DNA of 64,000 bases from an uncultured Bacilli bacterium (lineage in GTDB: Bacteria > Bacillota_I > Bacilli_A > RF39 > UBA660). Location of the stretch: positions 11,098 through 75,097 of the forward strand of contig CAKOIE010000003.1 of NCBI GenBank assembly GCA_934086395.1, read 5' to 3'. Below, piece after piece: positions 24,825 to 32,934 of the stretch (position 1 is its first letter; each line of letters starts with the position of its first letter). A model generated the notes under the pieces. It ran no database searches. It saw only the letters and a list, made by a program, of their open reading frames with translations, and was not told the origin of the DNA. Both the position numbers and the translations under genes were made by a program.

Positions 24825-26128
24825 TTACATAATTCTAAATGCCGGTGATATTCCTTGTTTTGTATTTGAAGCAAGACTTCTATACCAATCTCCCGAAACA
24901 TTAATATATACAAAAGTACTATTAGTTGAATTACGTAACCACCAAAAACTATTTGTTCCATCATATTTTTTTATTAATAAACCAAAATTATCAGTAGTAA
25001 CATTATTTATAGAATAATAATCTAACTGCCTACTTAAATTATATGCGCTATCTGTAGGAGAAATATGATTAGATTTACCGTCTTTAAATATTTCTCTAGC
25101 GCTTAATAAATATATTTTATCTTCAGTACTAAAATTTGTACTATCACTTGAACCATAGCCTGAAATAACATTTGTTGAAATAATGCTATTTTGTAAACCC
25201 GTGGGCAATTTAGTAAAAAAAGAATTATTTAAATAAGTTCTTATTTCCGATTTTTCCCATCCACCTGTATTAGTTGCTGTAAGATTCATCTCCTTTAATT
25301 CTACGATATCCACAAATTCTAAAACAAATCCACAAGCTGTCTTTGAAAATCCCTGTTTACTGCATTCTTCAGGTGTTGTATTATTTGCAACTCTAACTTT
25401 ATGTACTTGATTATCAATCATTACCTCTTTTTCAGAACCAACTGCATATGTTGTTAAATAACCATCTTTAACAATATTAGCTATTCTTTCCCATGAATCA
25501 GTACTAAATGATCCTTCATAGTTAACAACTATCTTTCCAGCGAAACTTTTTCCTTTTTCACTATCTTGATTTTCATTATTATCTGGAAATTGTAGTTTTA
25601 AATTAAATGTAATTGTTTGATTTGTGGTATTTGTTTTAAAATCTCCTGTTGCGAGTTCTAGGTATCTATTCCATTTTTTAAAGTTCCATGAGTATAGCCT
25701 GTTTCTGAGGTATTTCCAGGTATTGTTTGATTTGCTGTTCCAACTAAATTACTTGTTACATTATTATTTGTATTAGTTCTTTTTATATAATAATGAATCA
25801 TTCCATCACTAAACTCTGATACATAATCTAGGCCTACTTTATATGGCATAGCTAAACCATTTGTCGTATTTGTTCCTGTTAATTTAAATGTTTTATTAAC
25901 TATAATGTCATTACTTGGCACAATATTTTTACTAGTTAACAAATCACTTGATCCATCAGAATAACTTATGGTCATCTTACCTCCTGTTACTTCTACTATT
26001 GATGTACTTCCATTATTGTTTGTTGATGTAAAAAAAGCATATGTTATTCCTGAAAACATCATTAATAATATTAATAATGTTCCAATCATTACATATACTT
26101 TTGCTCTTTCATTCTTAACATTATTCAT
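24825..26128 (-). pseudogene. surface protein (TasA/camelysin-like N-terminus, DUF6273-like lectin domain) split by a frameshift
   Basis: Two adjacent frames form one protein of about 434 residues. The first (26128 to the stop at 25658) begins with a signal anchor and TYAFFTSTNNNGS, as in SipW-dependent TasA/CalY-type proteins. It ends GTLKNGIDT-stop. In the next frame the sequence resumes at once as LELATGDFKTNTTNQT and runs openly through DSWERIANIVKDGYLTTYAVG to the lectin-like end (SFWWLRNS...GISPAFRIM, stop 24825). Restoring one base near 25661-25667 (a C2 for a C3) joins them: GIDT-LELATGDF. It is a recent frameshift, a consensus error, or recoding. The downstream half has no proper start of its own. 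Its promoter is TTGACT-18 bp-TATAAT at 26154-26183. Confidence 0.7.
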
Positions 26129-26153
26129 TTTATTTCACCTAACCTACAGTGAA

Positions 26154-26183
26154 ATTATATTACTAAAAGTTCTTTCCAGTCAA
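26154..26183 (-). promoter_or_regulatory. promoter of the frameshifted surface protein gene
   Basis: On the minus strand TTGACT (26178-26183) and TATAAT (26154-26159) are 18 bp apart. The arrangement and local sequence (GG...TTTAGTA before the -10) resemble the G7 promoter at 22633-22660, suggesting a common origin. Confidence 0.6.
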
Positions 26184-26225
26184 GTAAATGTTTGTTCTAG
26201 TTATAATTTATTCTATATGTAACTA

Positions 26226-26630
26226 TTATCTTGTTCTTCTTGAACGTAGTTCATTTGTTGAATTTTGTTGCATTTTTTTAAGTTCTATTTTTTTAATTTC
26301 TTGCACTAAAACCCTAATATTTCGCATATAATAATTAAGTTCAGTTTTACTAAAATAATCTGCATATAAATTAAATATCATATTACTTAAGTTACTTAAC
26401 TCAGTTAAAATAAGAGTTCCATCAGTATCGTTTCCCTCATTATCAATAAAAATTAATATTTTAGAAACTAATTTAGAAAAATCAAAATTAATATTATATT
26501 TTATAAATATTTTAATTATTTTTTCATCTACGATAGATACTTCCATATTATTTAATGTAATAGGATAACTAAAGAAATCAAATGATTCTTTAAATTTATA
26601 TTTTTTCTTATTTTTATATAATTTATACAT
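26226..26630 (-). CDS. hypothetical protein downstream of trmD
   Basis: A 134-residue soluble protein, basic at both ends (KKKYKFKES... and ELRSRRTR). I do not recognise it. It follows trmD by 3 bases, so it belongs to the der-to-trmD operon and is probably the last gene. The central region is helical, with an Asp/Asn-rich loop (DNEGNDTDGT). Confidence 0.5.
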   Translation of the reverse strand: MYKLYKNKKKYKFKESFDFFSYPITLNNMEVSIVDEKIIKIFIKYNINFDFSKLVSKILIFIDNEGNDTDGTLILTELSNLSNMIFNLYADYFSKTELNYYMRNIRVLVQEIKKIELKKMQQNSTNELRSRRTR

Positions 26631-26633
26631 AAT

Positions 26634-27299
26634 TTAATCCCCCATTAAATCATTTCTTTTTTCCCTTGTTACTCTTATTTTCTCACTTTTACGATACTCA
26701 TCTATTTTTTGATGATTACCAGAAAGTAAAATGCTTGGAACTTTCATTCCTCTATATTCTTCTGGCTTTGTATATGTTGGATAATCTAATAAATTATCAT
26801 TAAAACTTTCACTTTCTAAACTCTCTTTATTGATAACTCCGCTAATTAATCTAACAATAGAATCAGTTATCATCATGGCAGGTAATTCTCCGCCTGTTAA
26901 AACGAAATCACCAATACTGATTACTTCATCGGCTAAGAGTTTTATTCTTTCATCAAAACCTTCATAATGTCCACAAATTATTATTAGATGTTTTTTAGTG
27001 CTTAGTTCTTTAGCTTTTGCTTGTTTATAAGTTGTGCCAGTTGGATCCATAATAATTATATAAGAATCTTTTGTTTTAATAGCATCTATTGCTTCATAAA
27101 TAGGTTCACATCTTAAAACCATTCCTGCTCCTCCACCATATGGAGTATCATCAACCATTTTATTATTTAAAGGTGAGTAATCACGAAAATTTATTATTTC
27201 TATTTCTACTTTTTTATCATTAATAGCTCTTTTAATAATAGATTCAGTTAGAAAACCATCAAACATATTAGGAAATAAACTTAATATACTGATTTTCAT
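26634..27299 (-). CDS. trmD: tRNA (guanine-N1)-methyltransferase TrmD
   Basis: A 221-residue SPOUT enzyme that methylates G37 of tRNAs to prevent frameshifting. The trefoil-knot motifs are present: VDDTPYGGGAGMVLRCEPI (near 48-66), ICGHYEGFDERI, and IGDFVLTGGELPAMMITDS. It is slightly shorter than usual (about 240) at the C-terminus. It overlaps rimM by 4 bases, the conserved pair. Confidence 0.95.
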   Translation of the reverse strand: MKISILSLFPNMFDGFLTESIIKRAINDKKVEIEIINFRDYSPLNNKMVDDTPYGGGAGMVLRCEPIYEAIDAIKTKDSYIIIMDPTGTTYKQAKAKELSTKKHLIIICGHYEGFDERIKLLADEVISIGDFVLTGGELPAMMITDSIVRLISGVINKESLESESFNDNLLDYPTYTKPEEYRGMKVPSILLSGNHQKIDEYRKSEKIRVTREKRNDLMGD

Positions 27300-27781
27300 A
27301 CCATTAACCCACTAACATCTTTAACATAAAACTTTTTATTTAATTTATCTATTTTTTTATAAAAACCTTTAAGAGGAATATAAAATTTATCATTTACTTT
27401 AATTAAAGGATTAATTTTATTATCATCATAATCAGTTATTATACCTATTTCCTTATTATTAGATATTACTTTATAATTAACTAATTCACTTATAAGATAT
27501 TCTTCATCTAGTAAGTTTAAATCTTCTTTAGCAAAATATACATCATTACCAATTAAATATTCTATATCATTAATGTCTTTGATATTATCAAGTTCTACTA
27601 AATAGTTATTTTTATGAAAACGCACACCTGTTATTTCATAGTTTTTATCTTTAATTATAAGATGGTTATGAACTTGAAATACCCTTTTTGGCATTTCGAA
27701 CTTGGATACTATTTTAAGTTCACCTTTAATTCCAAATGTATTAACTATTTTACCTACATATATTTTTTCCAACTTTATCAC
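27296..27781 (-). CDS. rimM: 16S rRNA processing protein RimM
   Basis: A 161-residue 30S maturation factor binding protein S19. The N-terminal beta-barrel begins VGKIVNTFGIKGELKI, and the PRC-barrel part contains EDLNLLDEEYLISELVNYKV and NPLIKV. Order and overlap with trmD support the call; it also overlaps the upstream GDPD-like gene by 4 bases. Confidence 0.93.
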   Translation of the reverse strand: MIKLEKIYVGKIVNTFGIKGELKIVSKFEMPKRVFQVHNHLIIKDKNYEITGVRFHKNNYLVELDNIKDINDIEYLIGNDVYFAKEDLNLLDEEYLISELVNYKVISNNKEIGIITDYDDNKINPLIKVNDKFYIPLKGFYKKIDKLNKKFYVKDVSGLMV

Positions 27782-28449
27782 CTACTTGTTATCCCAACAT
27801 AATTATCTATTATTAAGGAATCAAACATATTATTATATTTTTTTAAACTGTTTTTATTATTAACGTAATAGCCAATAACAATATTTTCTTCTCTTAATTT
27901 ATTTAATTTTATTTTATCATAATATTCTATATTGTAGCTTTTAAAGTCTGATTTAATAAAATAGAATCCTAGATTAAAGCCCTTATGCTTAGTTACAGCT
28001 TCTCCTACAATATAACTTTCACGATGCTTATTTAGCCACATTATTATTTTAATATCAGTTGATAATAGAGCAAATTTACCAGAATAATTATCCAATAAAT
28101 TAAATAATTCTTCATTTTTAGTATGTATTTTTAAGCTTAAAATAATAGGAATGTCTTTGGTTAGTTCTAAGATTTCCGATAATTTAGGAATATGATAAAA
28201 AGACAAATATGATATTTCATCGTATGTCATATCTTTAATATTATCTTTTTGATTTTGAATTCTGGTTAAACAATCATTTTCACAAATAATTAATTCTTTA
28301 TCTTTGGTTTCACATACGGTTAAATAAATAGCTTTATTTTTACGGATTGCTACTTTTATTGCCTCTAAAGTATTTTCATAAACATTTTTATTATCATATA
28401 TTCCTTTATAAACAAAATAACGAGATTTTAAAAACGATAGATCTTTCAT
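27778..28449 (-). CDS. glycerophosphodiester phosphodiesterase-like protein, probably inactive
   Basis: A 223-residue protein with the TIM-barrel outline of GDPD proteins: an N-terminal strand, YENTLEAIKVAIRKNKAIYLTV (like the family's ENTLxAFxxAxxxGaDxiE) and C-terminal VIGYYVNNKNSL...SLIIDNY (like the W-T-V-N...G-I-TD-P ending). The catalytic His-Arg pair of HRG is YK (residues 14-15) and the HD motif is END, so the acid-base histidines are lost. It may be a binding or structural relic, retained in frame within a tight operon of translation genes. The GDPD family call is moderately sure. Confidence 0.65.
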   Translation of the reverse strand: MKDLSFLKSRYFVYKGIYDNKNVYENTLEAIKVAIRKNKAIYLTVCETKDKELIICENDCLTRIQNQKDNIKDMTYDEISYLSFYHIPKLSEILELTKDIPIILSLKIHTKNEELFNLLDNYSGKFALLSTDIKIIMWLNKHRESYIVGEAVTKHKGFNLGFYFIKSDFKSYNIEYYDKIKLNKLREENIVIGYYVNNKNSLKKYNNMFDSLIIDNYVGITSR

Positions 28450-29168
28450 CTTTTACCACCAAGTTCATACATTAGGATGCTAGCAGATACCCCGGCATTT
28501 AAGCTTTCACATAAGGGATTCATAGGAAGTTTTAAATTTTGATCGGCAAGGGCTTTAACACTATCTTTAACACCACTAGCTTCTGAGCCAATAATTATAG
28601 CATGCTTATTATTTTCTTTTTGAGGACTAACTCCAGTAACTACATCTGTTGAATATATTTTATAACCATTATTTTTTAGGATATAAATATTTTTTTCAAT
28701 ATCATCTATTATTATGTTTATGTTAAAAAGCATTCCTTCACTTGATCTTATAACTTTTCCGTTATACACATCAACACATTCTTTTGATAAGATAATAGTT
28801 TGATAATTAAAAGCAACTGCTGAACGAATTATTGTACCTAAATTTCCAGGATCTTTTATGTTATCTAGTATAACTACATTGCCAACTATTTCATTATTAT
28901 TTTCAATTTTACAAACTGCTAGTTCTTTAGGACTACTTGTTTGATCTGATAATTTTTTCATAACTTTTTCGGATACATAAGTAGCATCAAATCCATAGGT
29001 ATTTGGCGTTCCTTCAAGCAAAAATAATTCTAAAACTAAGTTCTTTTTTAAGGCTTCTTCAACTAAATGTTTTCCTACAGCAAGAAACTTGTTATTAATT
29101 TTACGGTATTTTTTATCATGTAATTTAGCTATTTCTTTTACTCTTTCATTATTTACTGATTCAATCAT
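28446..29168 (-). CDS. SpoU/TrmH-family RNA 2'-O-methyltransferase
   Basis: A 240-residue RNA methyltransferase. The N-terminal substrate-binding domain (about 1-85, with KKYRKINNKFLAVGKHLVEEAL) precedes the SPOUT domain with motif 1 ILDNIKDPGNLGTIIRSAVAF, motif 2 AIIIGSEASGV and motif 3 LPMNPLCESLNAGVSASILMYE. The layout resembles YsgA/RlmB-type enzymes acting on 23S rRNA; the exact target is not predictable. Confidence 0.9.
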   Translation of the reverse strand: MIESVNNERVKEIAKLHDKKYRKINNKFLAVGKHLVEEALKKNLVLELFLLEGTPNTYGFDATYVSEKVMKKLSDQTSSPKELAVCKIENNNEIVGNVVILDNIKDPGNLGTIIRSAVAFNYQTIILSKECVDVYNGKVIRSSEGMLFNINIIIDDIEKNIYILKNNGYKIYSTDVVTGVSPQKENNKHAIIIGSEASGVKDSVKALADQNLKLPMNPLCESLNAGVSASILMYELGGKR

Positions 29169-29806
29169 TTATTATTTAACTCCTTTCTTGCTTGTTTGTA
29201 ATAGGGATAATATTTAGCTACTTCATTCCAAAATGCGGGTGAATGATCCATATGTTTAAAGTGACATAATTCATGAACTATTACATAATCGATTAAATTA
29301 ACATCTTTAGTAATTAGTTCGGTATTTAAGGTTACAGTCATACTACTTTTATTACATACTCCCCATCTAGTTTTCATTTTACGAACTTTTAATGTGAACT
29401 TTGGTAGATTATCAAACATATTCATTATTCGATCTAATCTAACTTTAAAAACATCATAACATAGACTATAAATATAATTTATAGCGTCTTCTTCACTTTT
29501 AGCATAAATATAATTATTATCTATAAATGTTTTATCACTTTCTATTAGTGATAATTCATCACCTAAATACATTATTTTATTAGGTTTTAATTTATTTGCT
29601 TTAAGTTTATTATTAGCTTTAATTATAAAGGCTTTATTATCATTTATTATTTTTAATATTTCTTTATTAGTTGTATAAAGATTAGCTGATACCTCTATTT
29701 TATTTTCTTCTTTTACTCTTAAGTATAAGTTTTTTATTCTTTTACGATTAACAATTATTTCGAATGCTTCATTATCAATTATAATTTTATTATTCATCAT
29801 CGCCAC
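29165..29806 (-). CDS. YgjP-like zinc metallopeptidase-domain protein
   Basis: A 213-residue member of the M48-related YgjP/DUF45 family. It has the metal-binding HELCHFKHMDHSPAFWNEV (HExxH plus a third His) near residue 178 and the preceding KMKTRWGVCNKSSMTVTLN signature. Escherichia coli YgjP has reported UTP pyrophosphatase activity; the role elsewhere is unclear. It overlaps der by 17 bases at its start. Confidence 0.88.
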   Translation of the reverse strand: MAMMNNKIIIDNEAFEIIVNRKRIKNLYLRVKEENKIEVSANLYTTNKEILKIINDNKAFIIKANNKLKANKLKPNKIMYLGDELSLIESDKTFIDNNYIYAKSEEDAINYIYSLCYDVFKVRLDRIMNMFDNLPKFTLKVRKMKTRWGVCNKSSMTVTLNTELITKDVNLIDYVIVHELCHFKHMDHSPAFWNEVAKYYPYYKQARKELNNK

Positions 29807-31106
29807 TACGATTAGTAAATTTAAAGATTATAGGGGTGCCAGTAAAATCAAAGTTTTCTCTTATTTGATTTTCTAAATATCTTTCATAACTAAAGTGTAC
29901 TAGATTTTTATTGTTAACAGAAAATTCAAATTTAGGTGGTTTTGTTCCTGTTTGATGAACAAAGTATATTTTCAAACGTTTTCCTTTATAAGAAGGTGGT
30001 TCATGAATTAGAACTGCTTCTCTTATTACATCATTTAAAACACTAGTTTTAACACTTCTAGTTAAGCCTTCATATGCTTTAATTACTTCTGGCATTAATG
30101 TATGAATTCTTGATTTTGTTTTACTTGATAAAAATACAATAGGTGCATATGGAGCAAATTGAAAGTTATTTCTAATTAATTTTGTCCATGTTTTAATAGC
30201 TTCATCTTTATTATCTATTAAATCCCATTTATTTACGCATATTACAAGAGCTTTACCTGCATCAATAGCGTATGATGCTATATGTTTATCATGTTCAATT
30301 ATTCCTTCTTCGGCATTTAGAACAAGAACACAGACATCTGATCTTTCAATTGCTTTAAGACTTCTAAGCAAACTGTATTTTTCAATATTCTCATAAATCT
30401 TACCTTTTTTACGCATACCAGCTGTATCAATTACAATATAGTCATTTTTTTCATATGTAAAACGAGAATCAATAGCATCACGGGTAGTCCCAGCAACGTT
30501 TGAGACTATTGAACGTTCTTCATTTAATAAGGCGTTTACTAAACTACTTTTTCCAACATTAGGTCTTCCAATAAGGGAAAATTTTAAAGTAGCATCATCT
30601 TCTTCGGTTGTATATGGATTAAAATCCTTAGTAATTGCATTTAATAATTCTTTAATTCCTTTATTATGTTCAGCAGATACGGGATAATAAGCATCAAATC
30701 CAAGTTCATAATAGTTGTAAATATTGTTATTCATATGTTTTTCATCTAATTTATTTACAGCAACAATTACTTCTTTATTACTCTTTTTAAGAAGACTTGA
30801 TATTAATAAATCATTACTTGTTAAATCTTCTTTACCATCTATAACAAATACGATTAAATCTGATTCATCAATAGCAAGTTCGGCTTGCATTTTAATATTT
30901 TCATTAAATGTTGCTTTTTCTAAATCAATTCCACCAGTATCTATTAAATTAAAACTTTTATCTTCATAGTTAACTATTCCATAGATACGATCTCTAGTAA
31001 CACCGGCTTGATCATCAATTATAGATTTTTTTTCATTTATTAATCTATTAAATAATGAACTTTTTCCAGTATTTGGTCTTCCAATTAAGGATACTGTTTT
31101 TCGCAT
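29790..31106 (-). CDS. der: ribosome-assembly GTPase Der (EngA)
   Basis: A 438-residue double GTPase for 50S maturation. The first G domain has GRPNTGKSSLFN, DTGGI and NKLD; the second (from about 176) has GRPNVGKSSLVN, DTAGM and NKWD; a KH-like C-terminal domain with PPSYKGKRLKIYFVHQTGTKPP follows. It is the first gene of an operon continuing to 26226. The length is normal. Confidence 0.97.
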   Translation of the reverse strand: MRKTVSLIGRPNTGKSSLFNRLINEKKSIIDDQAGVTRDRIYGIVNYEDKSFNLIDTGGIDLEKATFNENIKMQAELAIDESDLIVFVIDGKEDLTSNDLLISSLLKKSNKEVIVAVNKLDEKHMNNNIYNYYELGFDAYYPVSAEHNKGIKELLNAITKDFNPYTTEEDDATLKFSLIGRPNVGKSSLVNALLNEERSIVSNVAGTTRDAIDSRFTYEKNDYIVIDTAGMRKKGKIYENIEKYSLLRSLKAIERSDVCVLVLNAEEGIIEHDKHIASYAIDAGKALVICVNKWDLIDNKDEAIKTWTKLIRNNFQFAPYAPIVFLSSKTKSRIHTLMPEVIKAYEGLTRSVKTSVLNDVIREAVLIHEPPSYKGKRLKIYFVHQTGTKPPKFEFSVNNKNLVHFSYERYLENQIRENFDFTGTPIIFKFTNRSGDDE

Positions 31107-31151
31107 AATTAATCACTTCTTTTTCTAATCCATATATTATCATAAAATAGG

Positions 31152-31184
31152 CAAAATAAAAAGTAAGTTTTGTTTGCTTACTTT
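31152..31184 (-). terminator. intrinsic terminator after the 31196 gene
   Basis: AAAGTAAG (minus strand, 31177-31184) pairs with CTTACTTT (31160-31167), followed by TTTTATTTTG. It separates the gene at 31196-31600 from the der operon. Confidence 0.65.
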
Positions 31185-31195
31185 GAATTTAATTC

Positions 31196-31600
31196 TTATC
31201 TTATAGTTTTCATTTTTTTATCTTCTGCTGTAACTTTATCAACTACTATGTTAAATACTTCAGTTAAATTTAAAGCTTCACATATTTCTTTAGCATAAAA
31301 TTTAGCTATTTCGGTAGATACACCTTTGTTTATTTCATAGTTACATAAATACTCTTCAATAACTTCTCTTTCTCTACCATTGATATAATTTTTTATTTTG
31401 CTTACAGGCCATTTTAAATTTTTTAATTGTTTTTCTACTTGTAATAAAATTATTATGTATAAATTGGAAAGTAATTCAAATAATTCTGTGTTATTTGAAA
31501 ACTCTTCTACTTTATCAAGTGTAAAAAAACTTACAACAGTACGTACTTTAAGATAATTTTTTAATTCTTCATAGGTTATAATTAAATTTTCTTTTTCCAT
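31196..31600 (-). CDS. hypothetical helical protein
   Basis: A 134-residue soluble, mostly helical protein with acidic and basic patches and a conserved-looking LKWPVSKIKNYINGREREVIEEYL segment. I do not recognise the family. It has its own terminator downstream and lies between der and two type I toxin-like loci. The ATG is preceded by a GGGGGATT-like site. Confidence 0.5.
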   Translation of the reverse strand: MEKENLIITYEELKNYLKVRTVVSFFTLDKVEEFSNNTELFELLSNLYIIILLQVEKQLKNLKWPVSKIKNYINGREREVIEEYLCNYEINKGVSTEIAKFYAKEICEALNLTEVFNIVVDKVTAEDKKMKTIR

Positions 31601-31700
31601 TTTCTAATCCCCCTGATTGCCTGTATTATAGCATATTTTTAGAAATAATTGCAACTATTTGTTTAATAATATATTTTTATGGAATTTCGGTTGTTTTACG

Positions 31701-31730
31701 TTGACTATATCATACTCTGTTTGTTATAGA
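31701..31730 (+). promoter_or_regulatory. toxin promoter, type I locus copy 3
   Basis: TTGACT (31701-31706) precedes TTATAG/TATAGA (31724-31730) with a 17-18 bp spacer. It is weaker at -10 than in the other copies. Confidence 0.55.
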
Positions 31731-31798
31731 ATCACTTAGGAATATTTAATTAATAGGGTGATTGCCTTTTTCAAACTATTATGAAAGAATGTGATATT

Positions 31799-31876
31799 AT
31801 GAGCAAAAAAGATTATTTAATTTTTATCTTACTTATAATTATAATATTGTTAATTGTAGTTATTTTATCTAAATAG
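31799..31876 (+). CDS. 25-residue hydrophobic peptide, putative type I toxin (copy 3)
   Basis: The peptide MSKKDYLIFILLIIIILLIV ends with VILSK: a basic start and one Ile/Leu-rich helix. The sequence differs almost throughout from copies 1 and 2, yet the layout is the same: leader element GGGTGATTGCC, a hairpin before the start (CTTTTTCA/TGAAAGAA), a hairpin after the stop (AAATCACC/GGTGATTT), a complementary 3' tail and a T run. Confidence 0.65.
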   Translation: MSKKDYLIFILLIIIILLIVVILSK

Positions 31877-31883
31877 CTATTAA

Positions 31884-31991
31884 AAACAAAAAATCACCTC
31901 AACAGGGAGTTTTGGTGATTTCTACCTATATAAGGTAATCATCTAACTATCCAAATAGATGTTCCTTTTATTTTATGTAAGTATTCCTTAC
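31884..31991 (-). ncRNA. predicted antisense antitoxin RNA, copy 3
   Basis: The minus-strand promoter is TTGAAT (32021-32026), 17 bp, TAATAT (31998-32003). The 5' stem TATGTAAG/CTTACATA is conserved, and the terminal hairpin AAATCACC/GGTGATTT is followed by TTTGTTTTT. Confidence 0.62.
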
Positions 31992-32060
31992 ATATTCATA
32001 TTAGCAAATTTTCAAAATTTATTCAAGCACAGCAAATACGATTATTCGTAATTTTTTTAT

Positions 32061-32089
32061 TGACTTTATTCTTACGAAACTATATATTT
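32061..32089 (+). promoter_or_regulatory. toxin promoter, type I locus copy 4
   Basis: TTGACT (32061-32066), exactly 17 bp, TATATT (32084-32089). The transcript would start just before the GGAAC leader element. Confidence 0.65.
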
Positions 32090-32155
32090 ATTTATAGGAA
32101 CAACTAATTAGTTGGGTGATCGCCTTGCTTCATAACGAAGGGAGGTAGATAATTA

Positions 32156-32239
32156 TGAACAAAAGAGATATATTAATTTTCTTTTTATTAATTTTTATCC
32201 TTCTTTTAATTATTCTATTATATATAGTATTAATATAAA
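32156..32239 (+). CDS. 27-residue hydrophobic peptide, putative type I toxin (copy 4)
   Basis: The peptide MNKRDILIFFLLIFILLLII ends with LLYIVLI. GGGAGG (32141-32146) is the ribosome site, folded into CCTTgCTTC/GAAGggAGG. The hairpin after the stop is TCACCTAA/TTAGGTGA and the 3' tail is GGTAATCACCC, complementary to the leader GGGTGATCGCC. Confidence 0.68.
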
Positions 32240-32346
32240 GAAAATCACCTAACTCAGCAATGAATTAGGTGAGAACAAAACATTGGTAATCACCCAACAT
32301 GCGAAATTGGATGTTCCTTTTTTATTTTATGTAAGTATTCCTTACA
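32240..32346 (-). ncRNA. predicted antisense antitoxin RNA, copy 4
   Basis: The minus-strand promoter is TTGCAC (32376-32381), 17 bp, TAATAT (32353-32358). It has the conserved 5' stem and ends at TCACCTAA/TTAGGTGA followed by TTTTCTTT. Confidence 0.62.
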
Positions 32347-32411
32347 TATTCATATTATCAAATTTTATATGTTTGTGCAAGTATCTAATAACGACAATTC
32401 GTAATAAAAAA

Positions 32412-32444
32412 TTTTAAAAAATAGTTAGGCAACACTAACTATTT
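32412..32444 (-). terminator. intrinsic terminator of greA
   Basis: AAATAGTTAG (minus strand) pairs with CTAACTATTT around a six-base loop, followed by T-rich sequence. The stem includes the last codons of greA. Confidence 0.7.
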
Positions 32445-32892
32445 TAATTTGATAACTTCCAGTAGGAGATGAAATTTCTACTGTATCTCCTTCACTTTTA
32501 TTAATAATTGCTTTACCAATAGGTGATTCGTTAGAAATCTTATTTTCAAATGGATCTGCTTCCATTCTTCCTACGATATGATAAACTTCTTCTTCGTCAT
32601 CATCAACATATTTAATTGTAACTGTTGAACCAACATCAACTATATGAGAATTTTTCTTTTCAATAATAGTTGCATTAGCAAGCATAAATTCAAGTTCTTT
32701 AATTCTTCCCTCAACTTCAGCTTGTTCATTTCTTGCAGCATCATAGTCGGCATTTTCAGATAAGTCCCCTTGGCTTCTAGCATCTTTAATTGCTTCGATA
32801 ACCTTTGGTCTTCTCACATTTTTTAATTCATTTAATTCTTCTTCAAGTTCTAAAAAACCATCACTTGTTAATAATATATCTTTCTTTGACAT
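32425..32892 (-). CDS. greA: transcription elongation factor GreA
   Basis: A 155-residue Gre factor that rescues backtracked RNA polymerase by stimulating transcript cleavage. The N-terminal coiled coil carries the acidic tip sequence ARSQGDLSENADYDAARNEQAEVEGRI, and the FKBP-like C-terminal domain has NKISNESPIGKAIINKSEGDTVEI. I chose the ATG at 32892 (MSKKDILLTSDGF) rather than the TTG nine bases upstream because GGAG lies 11 bases before the ATG but only 2 before the TTG. It is the last gene of the trmR-trhP operon, as in Bacillus but without udk. Confidence 0.95.
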   Translation of the reverse strand: MSKKDILLTSDGFLELEEELNELKNVRRPKVIEAIKDARSQGDLSENADYDAARNEQAEVEGRIKELEFMLANATIIEKKNSHIVDVGSTVTIKYVDDDEEEVYHIVGRMEADPFENKISNESPIGKAIINKSEGDTVEISSPTGSYQIKIVSVA

Positions 32893-32934
32893 TAATATCA
32901 AATCTCCTTCAAAATTTACAATAACAAGAATATA

